Positions 24,103-32,000 of a DNA stretch of 32,000 nucleotides are shown in pieces (positions within the stretch are counted from its first letter, which is position 1; every line of letters starts with the position of its first letter). The notes beneath the pieces are model-generated. The model had not been told where the DNA came from, made no database searches, and was given only the letters and a program-made list of their open reading frames with translations. Both the position numbers and the translations under genes were made by a program. Origin of the DNA: Candidatus Zixiibacteriota bacterium (GTDB taxonomy: Bacteria > Zixibacteria > MSB-5A5 > GN15 > FEB-12); NCBI GenBank assembly GCA_022571985.1, contig JACZWU010000010.1, forward strand, positions 68,322 to 100,321, given 5' to 3'.

Positions 24103-26354
24103 GAGACTTCGGCCGATGCCTCCTTTCTTTTTGGATATTCTATTCTGCGATGGAAAGCCGCAATTAAAATCAAAGAAAAAGCTTCTCTGATTTTCGCCAG
24201 ATCACGCAATGTCAGCGGACATTCATCTAACTCACCCGACTCGAAGCGATCGTTGATTATTCTCTGAATCAAATTATTTATCCGTGCTGGTTTGGGGTCA
24301 TCAAGAGTACGACTGGCGGCTTCGACCGCATCTGCCAGCATGGCGATACCCGTTTCTCTTATCTGTGGTTTTGGCCCGGGATAACGAAACTTGTCGATCT
24401 CCTTGGGGTCGCTGCCCTGCTCGATAGCTTTGTTATAAAAATAAGTCTGCACCATGGTACCATGGTGTTCTTCTATAAAGTTTAAAACATCATCCGGTAT
24501 ATCTTCTTTTTCTCCCAGCTGCCGGCCGCGTTTGACATGAGAAGAAAGAATTAAGGCCGACATAGTTGGCGTCAGCTGCTCATGCTTGGATTTTACGCTT
24601 AGCTGGTTTTCTACAAAGTATTCCGGAATTTCAATTTTTCCGATATCATGGAAATAAGCGCCGACTCGAGCTAATAGAGGGTTAGCATCTATCGCTTTGG
24701 CTGCCGCTTCACAAAGATTGCCGACTGATATCGAATGATGATAAGTGCCCGGAGCCTCGAGGGCCAGCCGCTTTAGCAGTGGGTGATTTAAATCTGACAA
24801 CTCAAGCAGAGTCAGGTCAGTGGTAATACTGAAAAGAGTCTCAACAAAAGGTATAAAGAAAATACTCAGTACGACAGAGACAAAGCCAGAGCCAGCTGCA
24901 TAGAGCAGCAATGTTTGCAGATCTCCGGCCGGATTAAGTTTGAGGCTTTCAATCATTATTACGAAAATCATGTAGGACAACACGGTTGTCATTACGATTC
25001 TTATAAACTGCGTGCGGCGGCGGACCTCGCTTGATATCAAACTTGTTACTGTGCCCATTGAAATGGTCAGAAATGTCAGGGTGAAATCAAAACGGTGCAT
25101 GACACCAAGCAGCAGAGCCAGAGCGATGGCAGAAATTATTCCAATTTGAGCGTCAAACAAGACAGTGATTACAATTGGCAGCATTGCTACCGGAAAAGCA
25201 TAAATTGGTATATCAAAGTTGGCCGCAAATTTTACGAAGACCAGCTGAATGGCAAAGACTAAAAGAACTGCCAGAAGTTTCTTATTTGAATTGTAAACAT
25301 CACTGCGAAAATAAAACAGATACAAAAACAGAATGCCTAAGGCCAGAAAGGTTAACAATATTCTTCCTGCCACCGGCACTGCTGCATAAAACCAGCCATC
25401 TTTGACAGCCTGTCTTTGCAGTATTTCAGTCATTATTTCAATTTTTCTTTCCTGGTCTTTGGTAATTCTGGCGCCGGCCCGGACAATTATATCCCCCTGT
25501 TTAACGACTTCTTTAACATCAGAGATTTGCTCAAACTCCTGCCCCAGCCTGGCCAGATATTCGGCTGCGTTATAATACAGATTGGGATGTAAAAAAGAGC
25601 GGCCGACCAGATTGTATAACTCTACGTCGATCGATTCAATGTCGTTCAATTTTTCCAGCGACTGCAGTAATATCGTCTGTGCTTCAGTAACATCGATTAA
25701 TCTTTTCCGGTTATGAAGCGACTCTTTTTCGCCCCTTCTGACAATGACAAATTTTATCTTAGGGTCTGAAAGAACATTCTTATCGGAAATCATTCCAATT
25801 TCATAGAATTCATTTAAGAATATGTTCTCCAGCGCTAAGGCGACAATTTCTGAAGATTCTATATGAATAGACCGCCTTATGGCCGTTTCACTCATCATCG
25901 GAAAGCGCGACGAAACTGTTTCGACAAGTTTATCTTCGGCGAATTCCGGCCGGTTTCGTAAATTCGCGCTCAGAGAATCAATCATGCTGAAAAACAAGTG
26001 CAGATTTTCAATCGTATTAGTGACGATGCCTGTATCGTAATCGAGAACATACGGCACCGACAGCCGGGCTTCGTTTCGTAATTCTTTAATCTCTTTATCG
26101 GTTCTTGTTACCGGAATGCGAAAGGGAGCTTCTATATCATCGTAGGAAATATCTCCGGCGCGCGGCATATCAAGCGGCTCAAGAAGTTCATCTCCCGGAT
26201 AAAACACGCCTATCAGTACTGCCGAAATAAGCAGGATAGCCAGCTTCTGAAATTTACTGCGGGCATCGGCTTTATGAATCTGACGGCTGGCGCTTTGTAC
26301 TTTGAGAGTGCGCTTAATGGCTCTTTTTAATTTTAGAAGCGGAGATGAAAACAT
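24099..26354 (-). CDS. pgpH: PgpH-type 7TM-HD cyclic-di-AMP phosphodiesterase
   Basis: A membrane-bound HD hydrolase; characterised relatives degrade c-di-AMP. The 751 residues are arranged as an N-terminal membrane anchor (about 37-52), a long extracytoplasmic 7TMR-HDED region to about 320, a block of about seven helices (about 325-520) and a cytosolic HD domain. Catalytic motifs are GTYHHSISVGNL, FHDIGKIE, EHHGT and LADAVEAASRTL. The start is ATG 26352-26354. It follows phoH by 19 bases and overlaps ybeY by four. No diadenylate cyclase is in the window, so c-di-AMP signalling in this organism is inferred from this gene alone. Confidence 0.94.
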   Translation of the reverse strand: MFSSPLLKLKRAIKRTLKVQSASRQIHKADARSKFQKLAILLISAVLIGVFYPGDELLEPLDMPRAGDISYDDIEAPFRIPVTRTDKEIKELRNEARLSVPYVLDYDTGIVTNTIENLHLFFSMIDSLSANLRNRPEFAEDKLVETVSSRFPMMSETAIRRSIHIESSEIVALALENIFLNEFYEIGMISDKNVLSDPKIKFVIVRRGEKESLHNRKRLIDVTEAQTILLQSLEKLNDIESIDVELYNLVGRSFLHPNLYYNAAEYLARLGQEFEQISDVKEVVKQGDIIVRAGARITKDQERKIEIMTEILQRQAVKDGWFYAAVPVAGRILLTFLALGILFLYLFYFRSDVYNSNKKLLAVLLVFAIQLVFVKFAANFDIPIYAFPVAMLPIVITVLFDAQIGIISAIALALLLGVMHRFDFTLTFLTISMGTVTSLISSEVRRRTQFIRIVMTTVLSYMIFVIMIESLKLNPAGDLQTLLLYAAGSGFVSVVLSIFFIPFVETLFSITTDLTLLELSDLNHPLLKRLALEAPGTYHHSISVGNLCEAAAKAIDANPLLARVGAYFHDIGKIEIPEYFVENQLSVKSKHEQLTPTMSALILSSHVKRGRQLGEKEDIPDDVLNFIEEHHGTMVQTYFYNKAIEQGSDPKEIDKFRYPGPKPQIRETGIAMLADAVEAASRTLDDPKPARINNLIQRIINDRFESGELDECPLTLRDLAKIREAFSLILIAAFHRRIEYPKRKEASAEVS

Positions 26355-26373
26355 TGTTTATATTGAATTGGTT

Positions 26374-27360
26374 TTAGCGATTTTTTCTGGACCTTGATTC
26401 GTGCTTCTCATATGCTTTAATAATGCTCTGCACCAAACGGTGCCTTACAACATCCCTTTCGGTAAGATAAACAAATCCTATACCGGGCGTATTTCCAAGT
26501 ATTTTCTGAACCTTTACTAAACCCGAGGCTTTGCCCGCATCCAGATCAATCTGTGTAATATCGCCTGTAATAACGGCTTTTGACTTCTCACCCAGCCTGG
26601 TTAAGAACATTTGCATCTGGGGGCTGGTGGTGTTCTGGGCTTCGTCTAAGACTAAAAAGGACTCATTTAATGTCCTGCCCCGCATAAAAGCCAGAGGAGC
26701 AATCTCGATAATTCCAATTTCAAGAAGTTTTCTGATTTTATCCGCTGGCATCATATCATATAAGGCATCGTAGACTGGCCGCAAATAAGGGTCTACTTTG
26801 GCGCGCACATCACCGGGTAAAAAACCAAGTGATTCACCGGCTTCTACCGCCGGTCGGGTAAAGACGATGCGCTCGACTTTTTTGGCCTTAAGTTCGGCCA
26901 GCGCCATCGCCACTGCCAGATAGGTCTTGCCCGTGCCGGCCGGGCCAATTGCAAAAACGATATCGTTTTTATCAACCAGTTCGACATATTCTTTTTGTCC
27001 GACAGTTTTCGGCTTTATATTTTTCTTAAGTGAGCTTGAGAGTAATGATTCCGTTGCGATAGAAGCAGCCGGACCAATACCATTTTCCTGCACCATCCCA
27101 ATAGCATAGTTGACATACTGTTCAGTTATAATTTCTCCTTGCTTGATGCGCGTGACCAGGTCGCTTATTACTCTAAGCGTTTTCCCCACATCGGGAGACG
27201 TGCCCTCGACAATTATTTTGTCTCCGCGCGCGATTATCCTGGTGCCCAGCCGGGTTTCAATTATCCGCAGGATTACGTCGTTCTGGCCAAAGAGCAGCCG
27301 CTCGTCTATGCCTTCGACTACAAAATTTCTTTGAACAGTTTCGCTTGTTTTAACAGTCAT
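26374..27360 (-). CDS. phoH: PhoH family ATPase
   Basis: A cytoplasmic P-loop ATPase of the PhoH/YbeZ group, thought to act with YbeY in RNA metabolism. The 328 residues carry an N-terminal KH-like region (about 15-75), Walker A GPAGTGKTYLAV (139-150), TRPAVEAGESLGFLPGD, Walker B LVLDEAQNTT and the conserved TGDITQIDL. The ATG is at 27358-27360, 11 bases after the aspS stop. It belongs to the aspS-phoH-pgpH-ybeY-corC unit. Confidence 0.95.
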   Translation of the reverse strand: MTVKTSETVQRNFVVEGIDERLLFGQNDVILRIIETRLGTRIIARGDKIIVEGTSPDVGKTLRVISDLVTRIKQGEIITEQYVNYAIGMVQENGIGPAASIATESLLSSSLKKNIKPKTVGQKEYVELVDKNDIVFAIGPAGTGKTYLAVAMALAELKAKKVERIVFTRPAVEAGESLGFLPGDVRAKVDPYLRPVYDALYDMMPADKIRKLLEIGIIEIAPLAFMRGRTLNESFLVLDEAQNTTSPQMQMFLTRLGEKSKAVITGDITQIDLDAGKASGLVKVQKILGNTPGIGFVYLTERDVVRHRLVQSIIKAYEKHESRSRKNR

Positions 27361-27371
27361 AATTTGCCCGG

Positions 27372-29201
27372 CTAATTTTTCTGTGAAGATTTTATGGTCA
27401 AGCCCAGCTCTTCGAGCTGATCGGCGTCTAATTCTGTCGGGGAACCGTCCATCGGCGAAACCGCATTGGCTGTTTTCGGAAAGGCAATTACATCGCGGAT
27501 TGAACTGCTGCCGGTCATCAGCGCTACTAAGCGGTCAAGTCCTGCCGCTATCCCGGCATGCGGCGGCGCGCCGTATTCGAAAGCCCGCAGCAAAAAACCG
27601 AACATTTTTTCAGCGCGCGCATTATCGATACCTAATATGTTTAAGACTTTCTCCTGCAAATCCCTGCGATTGATTCTCTGTCCGCCCGAGGCAATCTCCC
27701 AGCCGTTTATGACCCAGTCGTACTGTAAGGCTCTGGCCCGGCGCCAGGGATGTTCAGGACTATCAGTCGGAATGTTCGTATCAAAGCCTTCGTCTATCAG
27801 TTTCAAATCGCTTTCGTGGGGATGCGAAACGATGTTATGCATGGCGTCGAATGTTTTTTCTTCCTCGTTATAGTCAAACAGCGGAAAATCCTTTACCCAC
27901 AAAAATTCCCAGCGGCTTTTGTCTATCAAGTTATGCTTGCGGCCTAAATGCAGACGAAGCTGCCCCAGAATTGATTCTGTCTTATCTTTCTTATCTGAGA
28001 CAATAAAGAGCGCATCACCTTTGGCAACTTTGGCTTTTTCACAGAGCTTGTCTTTGACTGACTCACCGATAAATTTGAGAATCGGCGACTTATCTTCACT
28101 TTCTGTTCTTAGAATATAGGCCAAACCGCCGGCGCCGTGCTCTTTGGCTTTGTCAGTTAAGTCATCGATTTCTTTGCGCGAGTAGCTGCCGCCACTTTTT
28201 AAAACTATGCCCTTGACAACCCCGCCTTTGGCAACATTTTCTGCAAAAACTTTGAAATCACAGTCTTTGACAATCTCAGTCAAATCAACTAATTCCATAT
28301 CAAAACGAAGGTCCGGCTTATCACTACCCCAGCGATTCATTACTTCTTCATAAGTAAACTGCGGAAAGGGAGTTTTGACTTTGATATTCATAACCTCGCC
28401 AAAGACAACCGCCGCCATCTTTTCTATGACCGCAAAGACATCCTCAGGGGTAGCGAATGACATTTCCAGATCTATCTGAGTATGCTCAGGCTGGCGGTCG
28501 GCGCGTAAATCTTCATCGCGCATGCACCGCGCTAATTGAAAATATTTGTCGAACCCGGAGACCATCAGAATCTGTTTTAGTAACTGAGGCGATTGCGGCA
28601 GAGCATAAAATTTGCCGTTGTAAGTTCTGCTCGGCACCACATAATCGCGGGCGCCTTCGGGAGTAGAACGAATCAACATCGGCGTTTCAATTTCATAGAA
28701 ACCAACACTATCCAGATGATTGCGCACTGCCAGGGCGACTTTGTGTCTTAAGTGTATGTTATGCTGCAGAGGACCGCGCCTGAGGTCGAGATAGCGGTAC
28801 TCGAGCCGCAGCTGTTCGTTGGCTTTGCAGTCATCTGTAATTTCAAACGGCGGAGTTTTTGAGGCCGACAGAATATAAATTTCTTCGACATTGATTTCAA
28901 TCTCGCCGGTCTTGAGTTTATCGTTTTTGGTGCCTTGGGGTCGCTCGGCCACTTTGCCTTTTACCGCCACCACGAATTCGTTGCGACAGCGCTCAGCGTC
29001 GGCCATCATTTTTTGGGCAATTGCCTGGGGATTGATAACGACTTGCGTAATTCCGTAGCGGTCGCGCAGGTCTAAAAAGAGAACGCCGCCCAGATTTCGA
29101 TTGGCATTGACCCAGCCATTTAAGCGGATATCGGCGCCAATATCGGACGGCCTGAGTTCGCCGCAGGTATGTGTTCGTTTAAGCTCAGAAAACGAGATCA
29201 A
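27372..29201 (-). CDS. aspS: Aspartyl-tRNA synthetase
   Basis: A class II synthetase charging tRNA-Asp. The 609 residues have the bacterial layout: an OB-fold anticodon domain (LNGWVNANRNLGGVLFLDLRDRYG), class II motifs 1 and 2 (YEIETPMLIRSTPEGARDYVVPSR and the FRDE-like RCMRDEDLRADRQPEHTQID), an inserted GAD domain (about 290-420) and motif 3 GLDRLVALMTGSSSIRDVIAFPK. The start is TTG (29199-29201) with GAGGGA about seven bases upstream. It is the first gene of its operon. I cannot tell from the sequence whether it is discriminating or also charges tRNA-Asn. Confidence 0.96.
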   Translation of the reverse strand: MISFSELKRTHTCGELRPSDIGADIRLNGWVNANRNLGGVLFLDLRDRYGITQVVINPQAIAQKMMADAERCRNEFVVAVKGKVAERPQGTKNDKLKTGEIEINVEEIYILSASKTPPFEITDDCKANEQLRLEYRYLDLRRGPLQHNIHLRHKVALAVRNHLDSVGFYEIETPMLIRSTPEGARDYVVPSRTYNGKFYALPQSPQLLKQILMVSGFDKYFQLARCMRDEDLRADRQPEHTQIDLEMSFATPEDVFAVIEKMAAVVFGEVMNIKVKTPFPQFTYEEVMNRWGSDKPDLRFDMELVDLTEIVKDCDFKVFAENVAKGGVVKGIVLKSGGSYSRKEIDDLTDKAKEHGAGGLAYILRTESEDKSPILKFIGESVKDKLCEKAKVAKGDALFIVSDKKDKTESILGQLRLHLGRKHNLIDKSRWEFLWVKDFPLFDYNEEEKTFDAMHNIVSHPHESDLKLIDEGFDTNIPTDSPEHPWRRARALQYDWVINGWEIASGGQRINRRDLQEKVLNILGIDNARAEKMFGFLLRAFEYGAPPHAGIAAGLDRLVALMTGSSSIRDVIAFPKTANAVSPMDGSPTELDADQLEELGLTIKSSQKN

Positions 29202-29294
29202 TAATTTCCCTCTAACTCATTGCCGTATAAGTACTTAGCGATATTGACCGCGAAATATTTAAGGGCTTGTCGCATCATATTCTATCAAAATAAA

Positions 29295-29321
29295 GTTATA
29301 TAAATTAGGCGATTAAGTCAA
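29295..29321 (-). promoter_or_regulatory. Putative promoter of aspS operon
   Basis: Minus-strand TTGACT (29316-29321) with TATAAC (29295-29300) at a short 15-base spacer, in an A/T-rich stretch. The alternative -10 TAACTT at 17 bases is weaker. It gives a leader of about 85 bases. No other feature is seen in the 159-base gap. Confidence 0.4.
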
Positions 29322-29360
29322 GAAAGGGTATTTTAGTGCAAGGAAAGTCGCGTTACATAT

Positions 29361-30143
29361 CTATGGCCAGTAATTCGTTGCTATATATTGCTTGAATGCT
29401 TCAGTCGCAGTATCAGCCCACTTGGGTGGAGTCGGGTAAGATTCAAAAATAGTTCTCTTCCAAAGACCATGATAGATTGGTTCGCCCTTTTCAATTGTAA
29501 AATAATAGATCTCGCTATTTAAGCAGCCAGAAGGACAATCTCCATAGGCATAGCTGAAAAAATATTTGATAGTATGACGGTCACGTAACAGCACCAAGAT
29601 TGGACCACCACCAACCGGAATTGTAACAACGGAAGTCACCCGGATGAAACCGGGCAATCCCGCATACATATCGACCATACGAAGAGGATTGAGTCTACCC
29701 TCAAAGTGTAGATTTGCCCATTGCTGGTCTACAAATGAATATTGCCAAAATGTTATGGTGTCAATTCTATAAAAATTGTTCAGACTGTCCCAGTGATGAT
29801 ACTGATTCAAATTCATGCTGTCATATGTCGAAGAATCTACATATATACGAATATTGCTTACTTTCCAGTAGGGATCAAATAAGATATTCACGTGCACTAT
29901 AGAATCTGACCAGGTCTCCCTTATCAGTTCCAACTCTTCTTTTATCTGCTCGTATAGAGGCAACGGTGCGATCAATTTTCCTGACAAATGCAGCGCAGCC
30001 AACTCGGCCTCTTCATTCTCCATAGGCGTTGATGAAAAATTCGGGTCTTTTGGACCAGCCGGACTTAATGACTTGTCGTCGCAACTTACCAGCAAGACCA
30101 CCAACGAGAAAAAAAATATAATATATATTTTTGAATGCTTCAT
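29361..30143 (-). CDS. Predicted lipoprotein of unknown function
   Basis: A 260-residue protein with a lipoprotein signal: a Lys-containing n-region, a strongly hydrophobic stretch (IYIIFFFSLVVLL) and lipobox LVSC with Cys21, followed by DDKS. Asp at +2 would suggest inner-membrane retention by the E. coli rule, though that rule may not hold here. The mature part is rich in aromatic residues and beta-type segments and has no motif I recognise. AGGGG lies seven bases before the ATG, and a candidate promoter precedes it, so it seems to be a single-gene unit. It could be specific to this lineage. Confidence 0.8.
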   Translation of the reverse strand: MKHSKIYIIFFFSLVVLLVSCDDKSLSPAGPKDPNFSSTPMENEEAELAALHLSGKLIAPLPLYEQIKEELELIRETWSDSIVHVNILFDPYWKVSNIRIYVDSSTYDSMNLNQYHHWDSLNNFYRIDTITFWQYSFVDQQWANLHFEGRLNPLRMVDMYAGLPGFIRVTSVVTIPVGGGPILVLLRDRHTIKYFFSYAYGDCPSGCLNSEIYYFTIEKGEPIYHGLWKRTIFESYPTPPKWADTATEAFKQYIATNYWP

Positions 30144-30169
30144 TTTCTACCCCTTAAGTATGCAGTTCT

Positions 30170-30198
30170 AATATAATAAACGTGGAATGTCTTTACAA
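30170..30198 (-). promoter_or_regulatory. Putative promoter of the lipoprotein gene
   Basis: Minus-strand TTGTAA (30193-30198), 17-base spacer, TATATT (30170-30175), about 27 bases before the ATG. The divergent PTS gene has only a weaker candidate, TTGACT at 30229-30234 with TTATTT at 30253-30258. Confidence 0.5.
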
Positions 30199-30296
30199 TG
30201 TTTAAAGTTATTATCAGAAAAAGTGCCCTTGACTAAACGGCTGTTTTCGGCCTTATTTCAGGGTTTTGTGATTATGACGATAACAAAATTAGCATT

Positions 30297-30797
30297 ATGA
30301 ATATATCGCGATACTTAACAGAAGACTTAATCAAGCTCGAGATGGAAACCGTTATCGAGCCGCCGGATGAATCAAGCTCTTTAGTGCGCTGGCGCACCGC
30401 AGGGAAAGAAAAGATCCTCGATGAACTGGTTGGTCTTCTGGAAAACGACTCCCGCATCGGTAACCGCAAGAAACTTTACGAAGATTTTATCAATCGCGAA
30501 AAAAAAGCAACTACAGCTATCGGCCACGGCCTTGCTTTTCCGCATATACGCTCGATGCAGGCCAAAGAGTTTATGATAGCCTTTGCTCGCTCAAGTGAAG
30601 GCTATGATTTTGACTGCCCCGACGATCAGCCGGCACGTATGTTTTTTATCATGGCCGCACCGCCCTATGAAGACAATTTATATTTGAAAGTTTTTAAGAG
30701 CCTCTCAGAAATTCTGCAGTACGAATCGCTGCGCCATGAATTGTTAGAAGTGCAAAGCCCCGGCGAAATCATCCGCGCTATCCGCTCATACGAGTGA
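30297..30797 (+). CDS. PTS EIIA type-2 (PtsN-like) domain protein
   Basis: A 166-residue single-domain protein of the fructose/mannitol IIA superfamily. The phosphorylation site is read as His83 in GHGLAFPHIR, matching the GIAIPH motif. MFFIMAAPPYEDNLYLKVFKSLSEIL and the final EIIRAI segment are also typical. Residues 1-45 before the domain are longer than usual and unrecognised. No EI, HPr, IIB or IIC gene is nearby, so it is probably regulatory (PtsN-like) rather than a transport component. The ATG has no clear SD. Confidence 0.85.
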   Translation: MNISRYLTEDLIKLEMETVIEPPDESSSLVRWRTAGKEKILDELVGLLENDSRIGNRKKLYEDFINREKKATTAIGHGLAFPHIRSMQAKEFMIAFARSSEGYDFDCPDDQPARMFFIMAAPPYEDNLYLKVFKSLSEILQYESLRHELLEVQSPGEIIRAIRSYE

Positions 30798-30831
30798 GTG
30801 CCAGAATTCATTTTCAAGTTCCTTTCTGCCT

Positions 30832-30868
30832 TTCCAGCTTTAGTCCCTATAAGAGGCGGAGGCTGGAA
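30832..30868. repeat. Palindromic repeat, copy B (extended loop)
   Basis: Arms TTCCAGC (30832-30838) and GCTGGAA (30862-30868) are identical to copy A, and the same TCCATCTT follows. The loop is 23 bases rather than 4. It lies in the 126-base gap between the converging PTS and EamA genes. Confidence 0.55.
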
Positions 30869-30899
30869 TCCATCTTATAAATCAGACAGTTCTGTGGGC

Positions 30900-30918
30900 G
30901 GCAGACGTCTCGTCTGCC
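30900..30918. repeat. GGCAGACG hairpin
   Basis: GGCAGACG-TCT-CGTCTGCC, a perfect 8-bp stem six bases beyond the EamA stop codon. It may act as a 3'-end hairpin for the EamA transcript or be another dispersed palindrome. There is no T-run on the minus strand. Confidence 0.5.
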
Positions 30919-30923
30919 CCTTA

Positions 30924-31808
30924 TTAATCAACGTTTACGTTGCGCCCCCTCTTCTCTGCCACAAAAACCCCTGCCAAAACAAGCGCCCCGCCGATGGCAG
31001 CATACAGCCCAAACTTTTCGCCCAGATACGGCACAGCCAGAGCAGTCGTGGCCAATGGCTCCAAATACAAGAAAAACCCGGCGCCGGCTGCACCCAAAGC
31101 TGCTATGCCTTCCTGCCAGAACCAATGCGCCAGTCCGAGAGCAAACACTCCCAGAAACATCAGAGCCAATAGCGGCTCAAGCGGCAGCAGTGCAAATTTT
31201 GACAGGTCTGAGGTAAACAGTACATATATAAATATGACAACCGCCGAGGGAGTTAACACGGCAATTGAAACTAACAATGGACTTCCTCGTCTCGAGATAT
31301 CTCGTGTAGCAATAGTATAAAACGCCCAGGTGTGAGCTGAAGCCAAAACTAACCAGTCGCCGACCGAACCAAGCCAGCCCAAGTCTGTCAGGTCGCCTTT
31401 TGAGACCATTAAAATAATTCCGATGGTGGCAATAATTATTCCGGCAATTTGCTTAACGCCGATTTGTTCTTTTAATATAAAATATGCCAATACCGCCATC
31501 ACCAACGGCGTGACGGATATTATCCAGCCGGTGTTGGTAGCCGTGGTATAATTTATGCCGGTGATTTGAATCAAAAAATGAATCGTGATTATAATCGCGC
31601 CGAGTATGATGCCTTTGTAGTCGCGCTTCTCGAATTTAAATTTAATCTTCTTAGAGAGAAGTATCAAAAAAAGTACCGGCAGTCCGAACAAATACCGCAG
31701 CGCCATTACTTCGACAGGTGTGACATATTCAAGCGCTATCTTGGTAGCCACAAACGACCAGCCCCAGAAGATTACGCAGGCGAATAGCATTATTCGAGCG
31801 GCTATCAT
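30924..31808 (-). CDS. EamA (DMT superfamily) permease
   Basis: A 294-residue inner-membrane transporter made of two EamA repeats with about ten predicted helices. The first repeat includes WGWSFVATKIALEYVTPVEVMALRYLFGLPVLFLI and the second WLGSVGDWLVLASAHTWAFYTI. The conserved late segment ALGAAGAGFFLYLEPLATTALAVPYLGE is typical of DMT metabolite exporters. The ATG has AAGGA seven bases upstream. The substrate cannot be predicted. It converges with the PTS gene and lies between repeat elements. Confidence 0.92.
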   Translation of the reverse strand: MIAARIMLFACVIFWGWSFVATKIALEYVTPVEVMALRYLFGLPVLFLILLSKKIKFKFEKRDYKGIILGAIIITIHFLIQITGINYTTATNTGWIISVTPLVMAVLAYFILKEQIGVKQIAGIIIATIGIILMVSKGDLTDLGWLGSVGDWLVLASAHTWAFYTIATRDISRRGSPLLVSIAVLTPSAVVIFIYVLFTSDLSKFALLPLEPLLALMFLGVFALGLAHWFWQEGIAALGAAGAGFFLYLEPLATTALAVPYLGEKFGLYAAIGGALVLAGVFVAEKRGRNVNVD

Positions 31809-31855
31809 AAGCTTTCCTTGAGGGTAATGGCATCAAGATGGATTCCATCTCTTTC

Positions 31856-31896
31856 TGTCATTCCCGCTCTTCTTGTCATTCCCGCGCAGGCGGGAA
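31856..31896. repeat. TGTCATTCCCGC duplication and palindrome, copy C
   Basis: Two direct copies of TGTCATTCCCGC (31856-31867 and 31874-31885). The second leads into the palindrome TTCCCGC-GCAG-GCGGGAA (31879-31896). Loop and stem length match copy A at 18807, with one A-T pair changed to C-G. It overlaps the transposase C-terminal codons. Confidence 0.6.
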
Positions 31897-32000
31897 GGTG
31901 GATTCACATTTGAAGTGCAACGGTTTATTCCAAAATAGTTCTGCTGGGGTTCGAAAGTCCAGACATTTTCTTGGTGTGTTATTGTATGCCCGGATGAGTT
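31876..32000 (-). CDS. IS30-type transposase, C-terminal fragment (cut by window edge)
   Basis: An open frame of 40 codons enters from the right edge and ends at TGA (31876-31878). It reads LIRAYNNTPRKCLDFRTPAE, then LFWNKPLHFKCEST and FPPARE. The (Y/L)NxxPRKxLxxxTPAE motif is the conserved C-terminal end of IS30-family DDE transposases. The catalytic DDE residues would lie beyond the window, so intactness cannot be judged. The last six or so codons fall in a palindromic repeat. This implies that an insertion sequence occupies the DNA to the right. Confidence 0.75.
   Translation of the reverse strand, partial: LIRAYNNTPRKCLDFRTPAELFWNKPLHFKCESTFPPARE

Noticed and set aside
24099-26354. HD-domain membrane protein as part of a nucleotide-signalling defence system
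   Set aside because: Its 7TM-HDED/7TM/HD layout and phoH-ybeY-corC neighbours identify it as housekeeping PgpH.
31809-31878. Terminal inverted repeat of the IS30-type element
   Set aside because: No pair can be tested because the other end lies outside the window; the visible palindromes fit the dispersed repeat family better.
1-32000. tRNA, rRNA, phage or defence genes
   Set aside because: None could be recognised on either strand; all sizeable frames are accounted for by the listed genes.

Overview
The window reads as chromosomal DNA of a diderm (Gram-negative-type) bacterium, most likely a member of the FCB group close to candidate phylum Zixibacteria. This placement is inference. It rests on ADP-heptose (LPS core) genes, PilT, a lipoprotein, and secreted FG-GAP proteins ending in dockerin-like tails with the motif NILDLTF(L/I)VDFIFRG. 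No rRNA or tRNA is present to settle it. Most of the window is ordinary housekeeping DNA, densely packed and mostly on the minus strand. No stretch over 300 bases lacks a gene. Many starts are TTG or GTG behind good Shine-Dalgarno (SD) sequences.

Layout from left to right. (a) 29-3042, minus: pyrR-pyrB-pyrC, with a recognisable promoter, a 5' hairpin and an unlisted 40-codon upstream ORF whose stop overlaps the pyrR TTG start. (b) 3047-4811, minus: a dual-ATPase ECF/CbiO-like ABC protein and a 65-residue membrane protein, bounded by two RNA hairpins. (c) 4833-11363, minus: accC (biotin carboxylase), gcvH and gcvPA, then two paralogous zinc-ribbon/DUF2007 proteins, a periplasmic thioredoxin-TPR protein and gcvPB. 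This links lipoyl-dependent glycine cleavage with acetyl-CoA carboxylase. (d) 11485-16694, minus: rfaE1, rfaE2, a TPR protein, an M24 aminopeptidase, accB and pilT. pilT separates accB from accC. (e) 16717-18790, plus: a DUF3467 protein overlapping a GH57 glucan branching enzyme.

(f) 18888-22297, minus: two tandem paralogous secreted seven-blade FG-GAP proteins. Each is built of exact 174-bp repeats with a dockerin-like tail, and each is preceded by a similar promoter/leader and flanked by GTCAGGAC inverted repeats. (g) 22391-29321, minus: aspS-phoH-pgpH-ybeY-corC, the familiar RNA-processing/c-di-AMP cluster. (h) 29361-31808: an unrecognised lipoprotein, an orphan PTS IIA-type protein (plus) and an EamA transporter. 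(i) 31856-32000: palindromic repeats running into the C-terminal end of an IS30-type transposase cut by the window edge.

I found no defence island, CRISPR array, phage or biosynthetic cluster, and nothing I would call a new system outright. The best leads are the pyrR leader ORF, the duplicated FG-GAP/dockerin genes with their shared leaders, the DUF2007/thioredoxin insertion in the gcv cluster, and the palindromic repeat family that shows a compensatory base-pair change.
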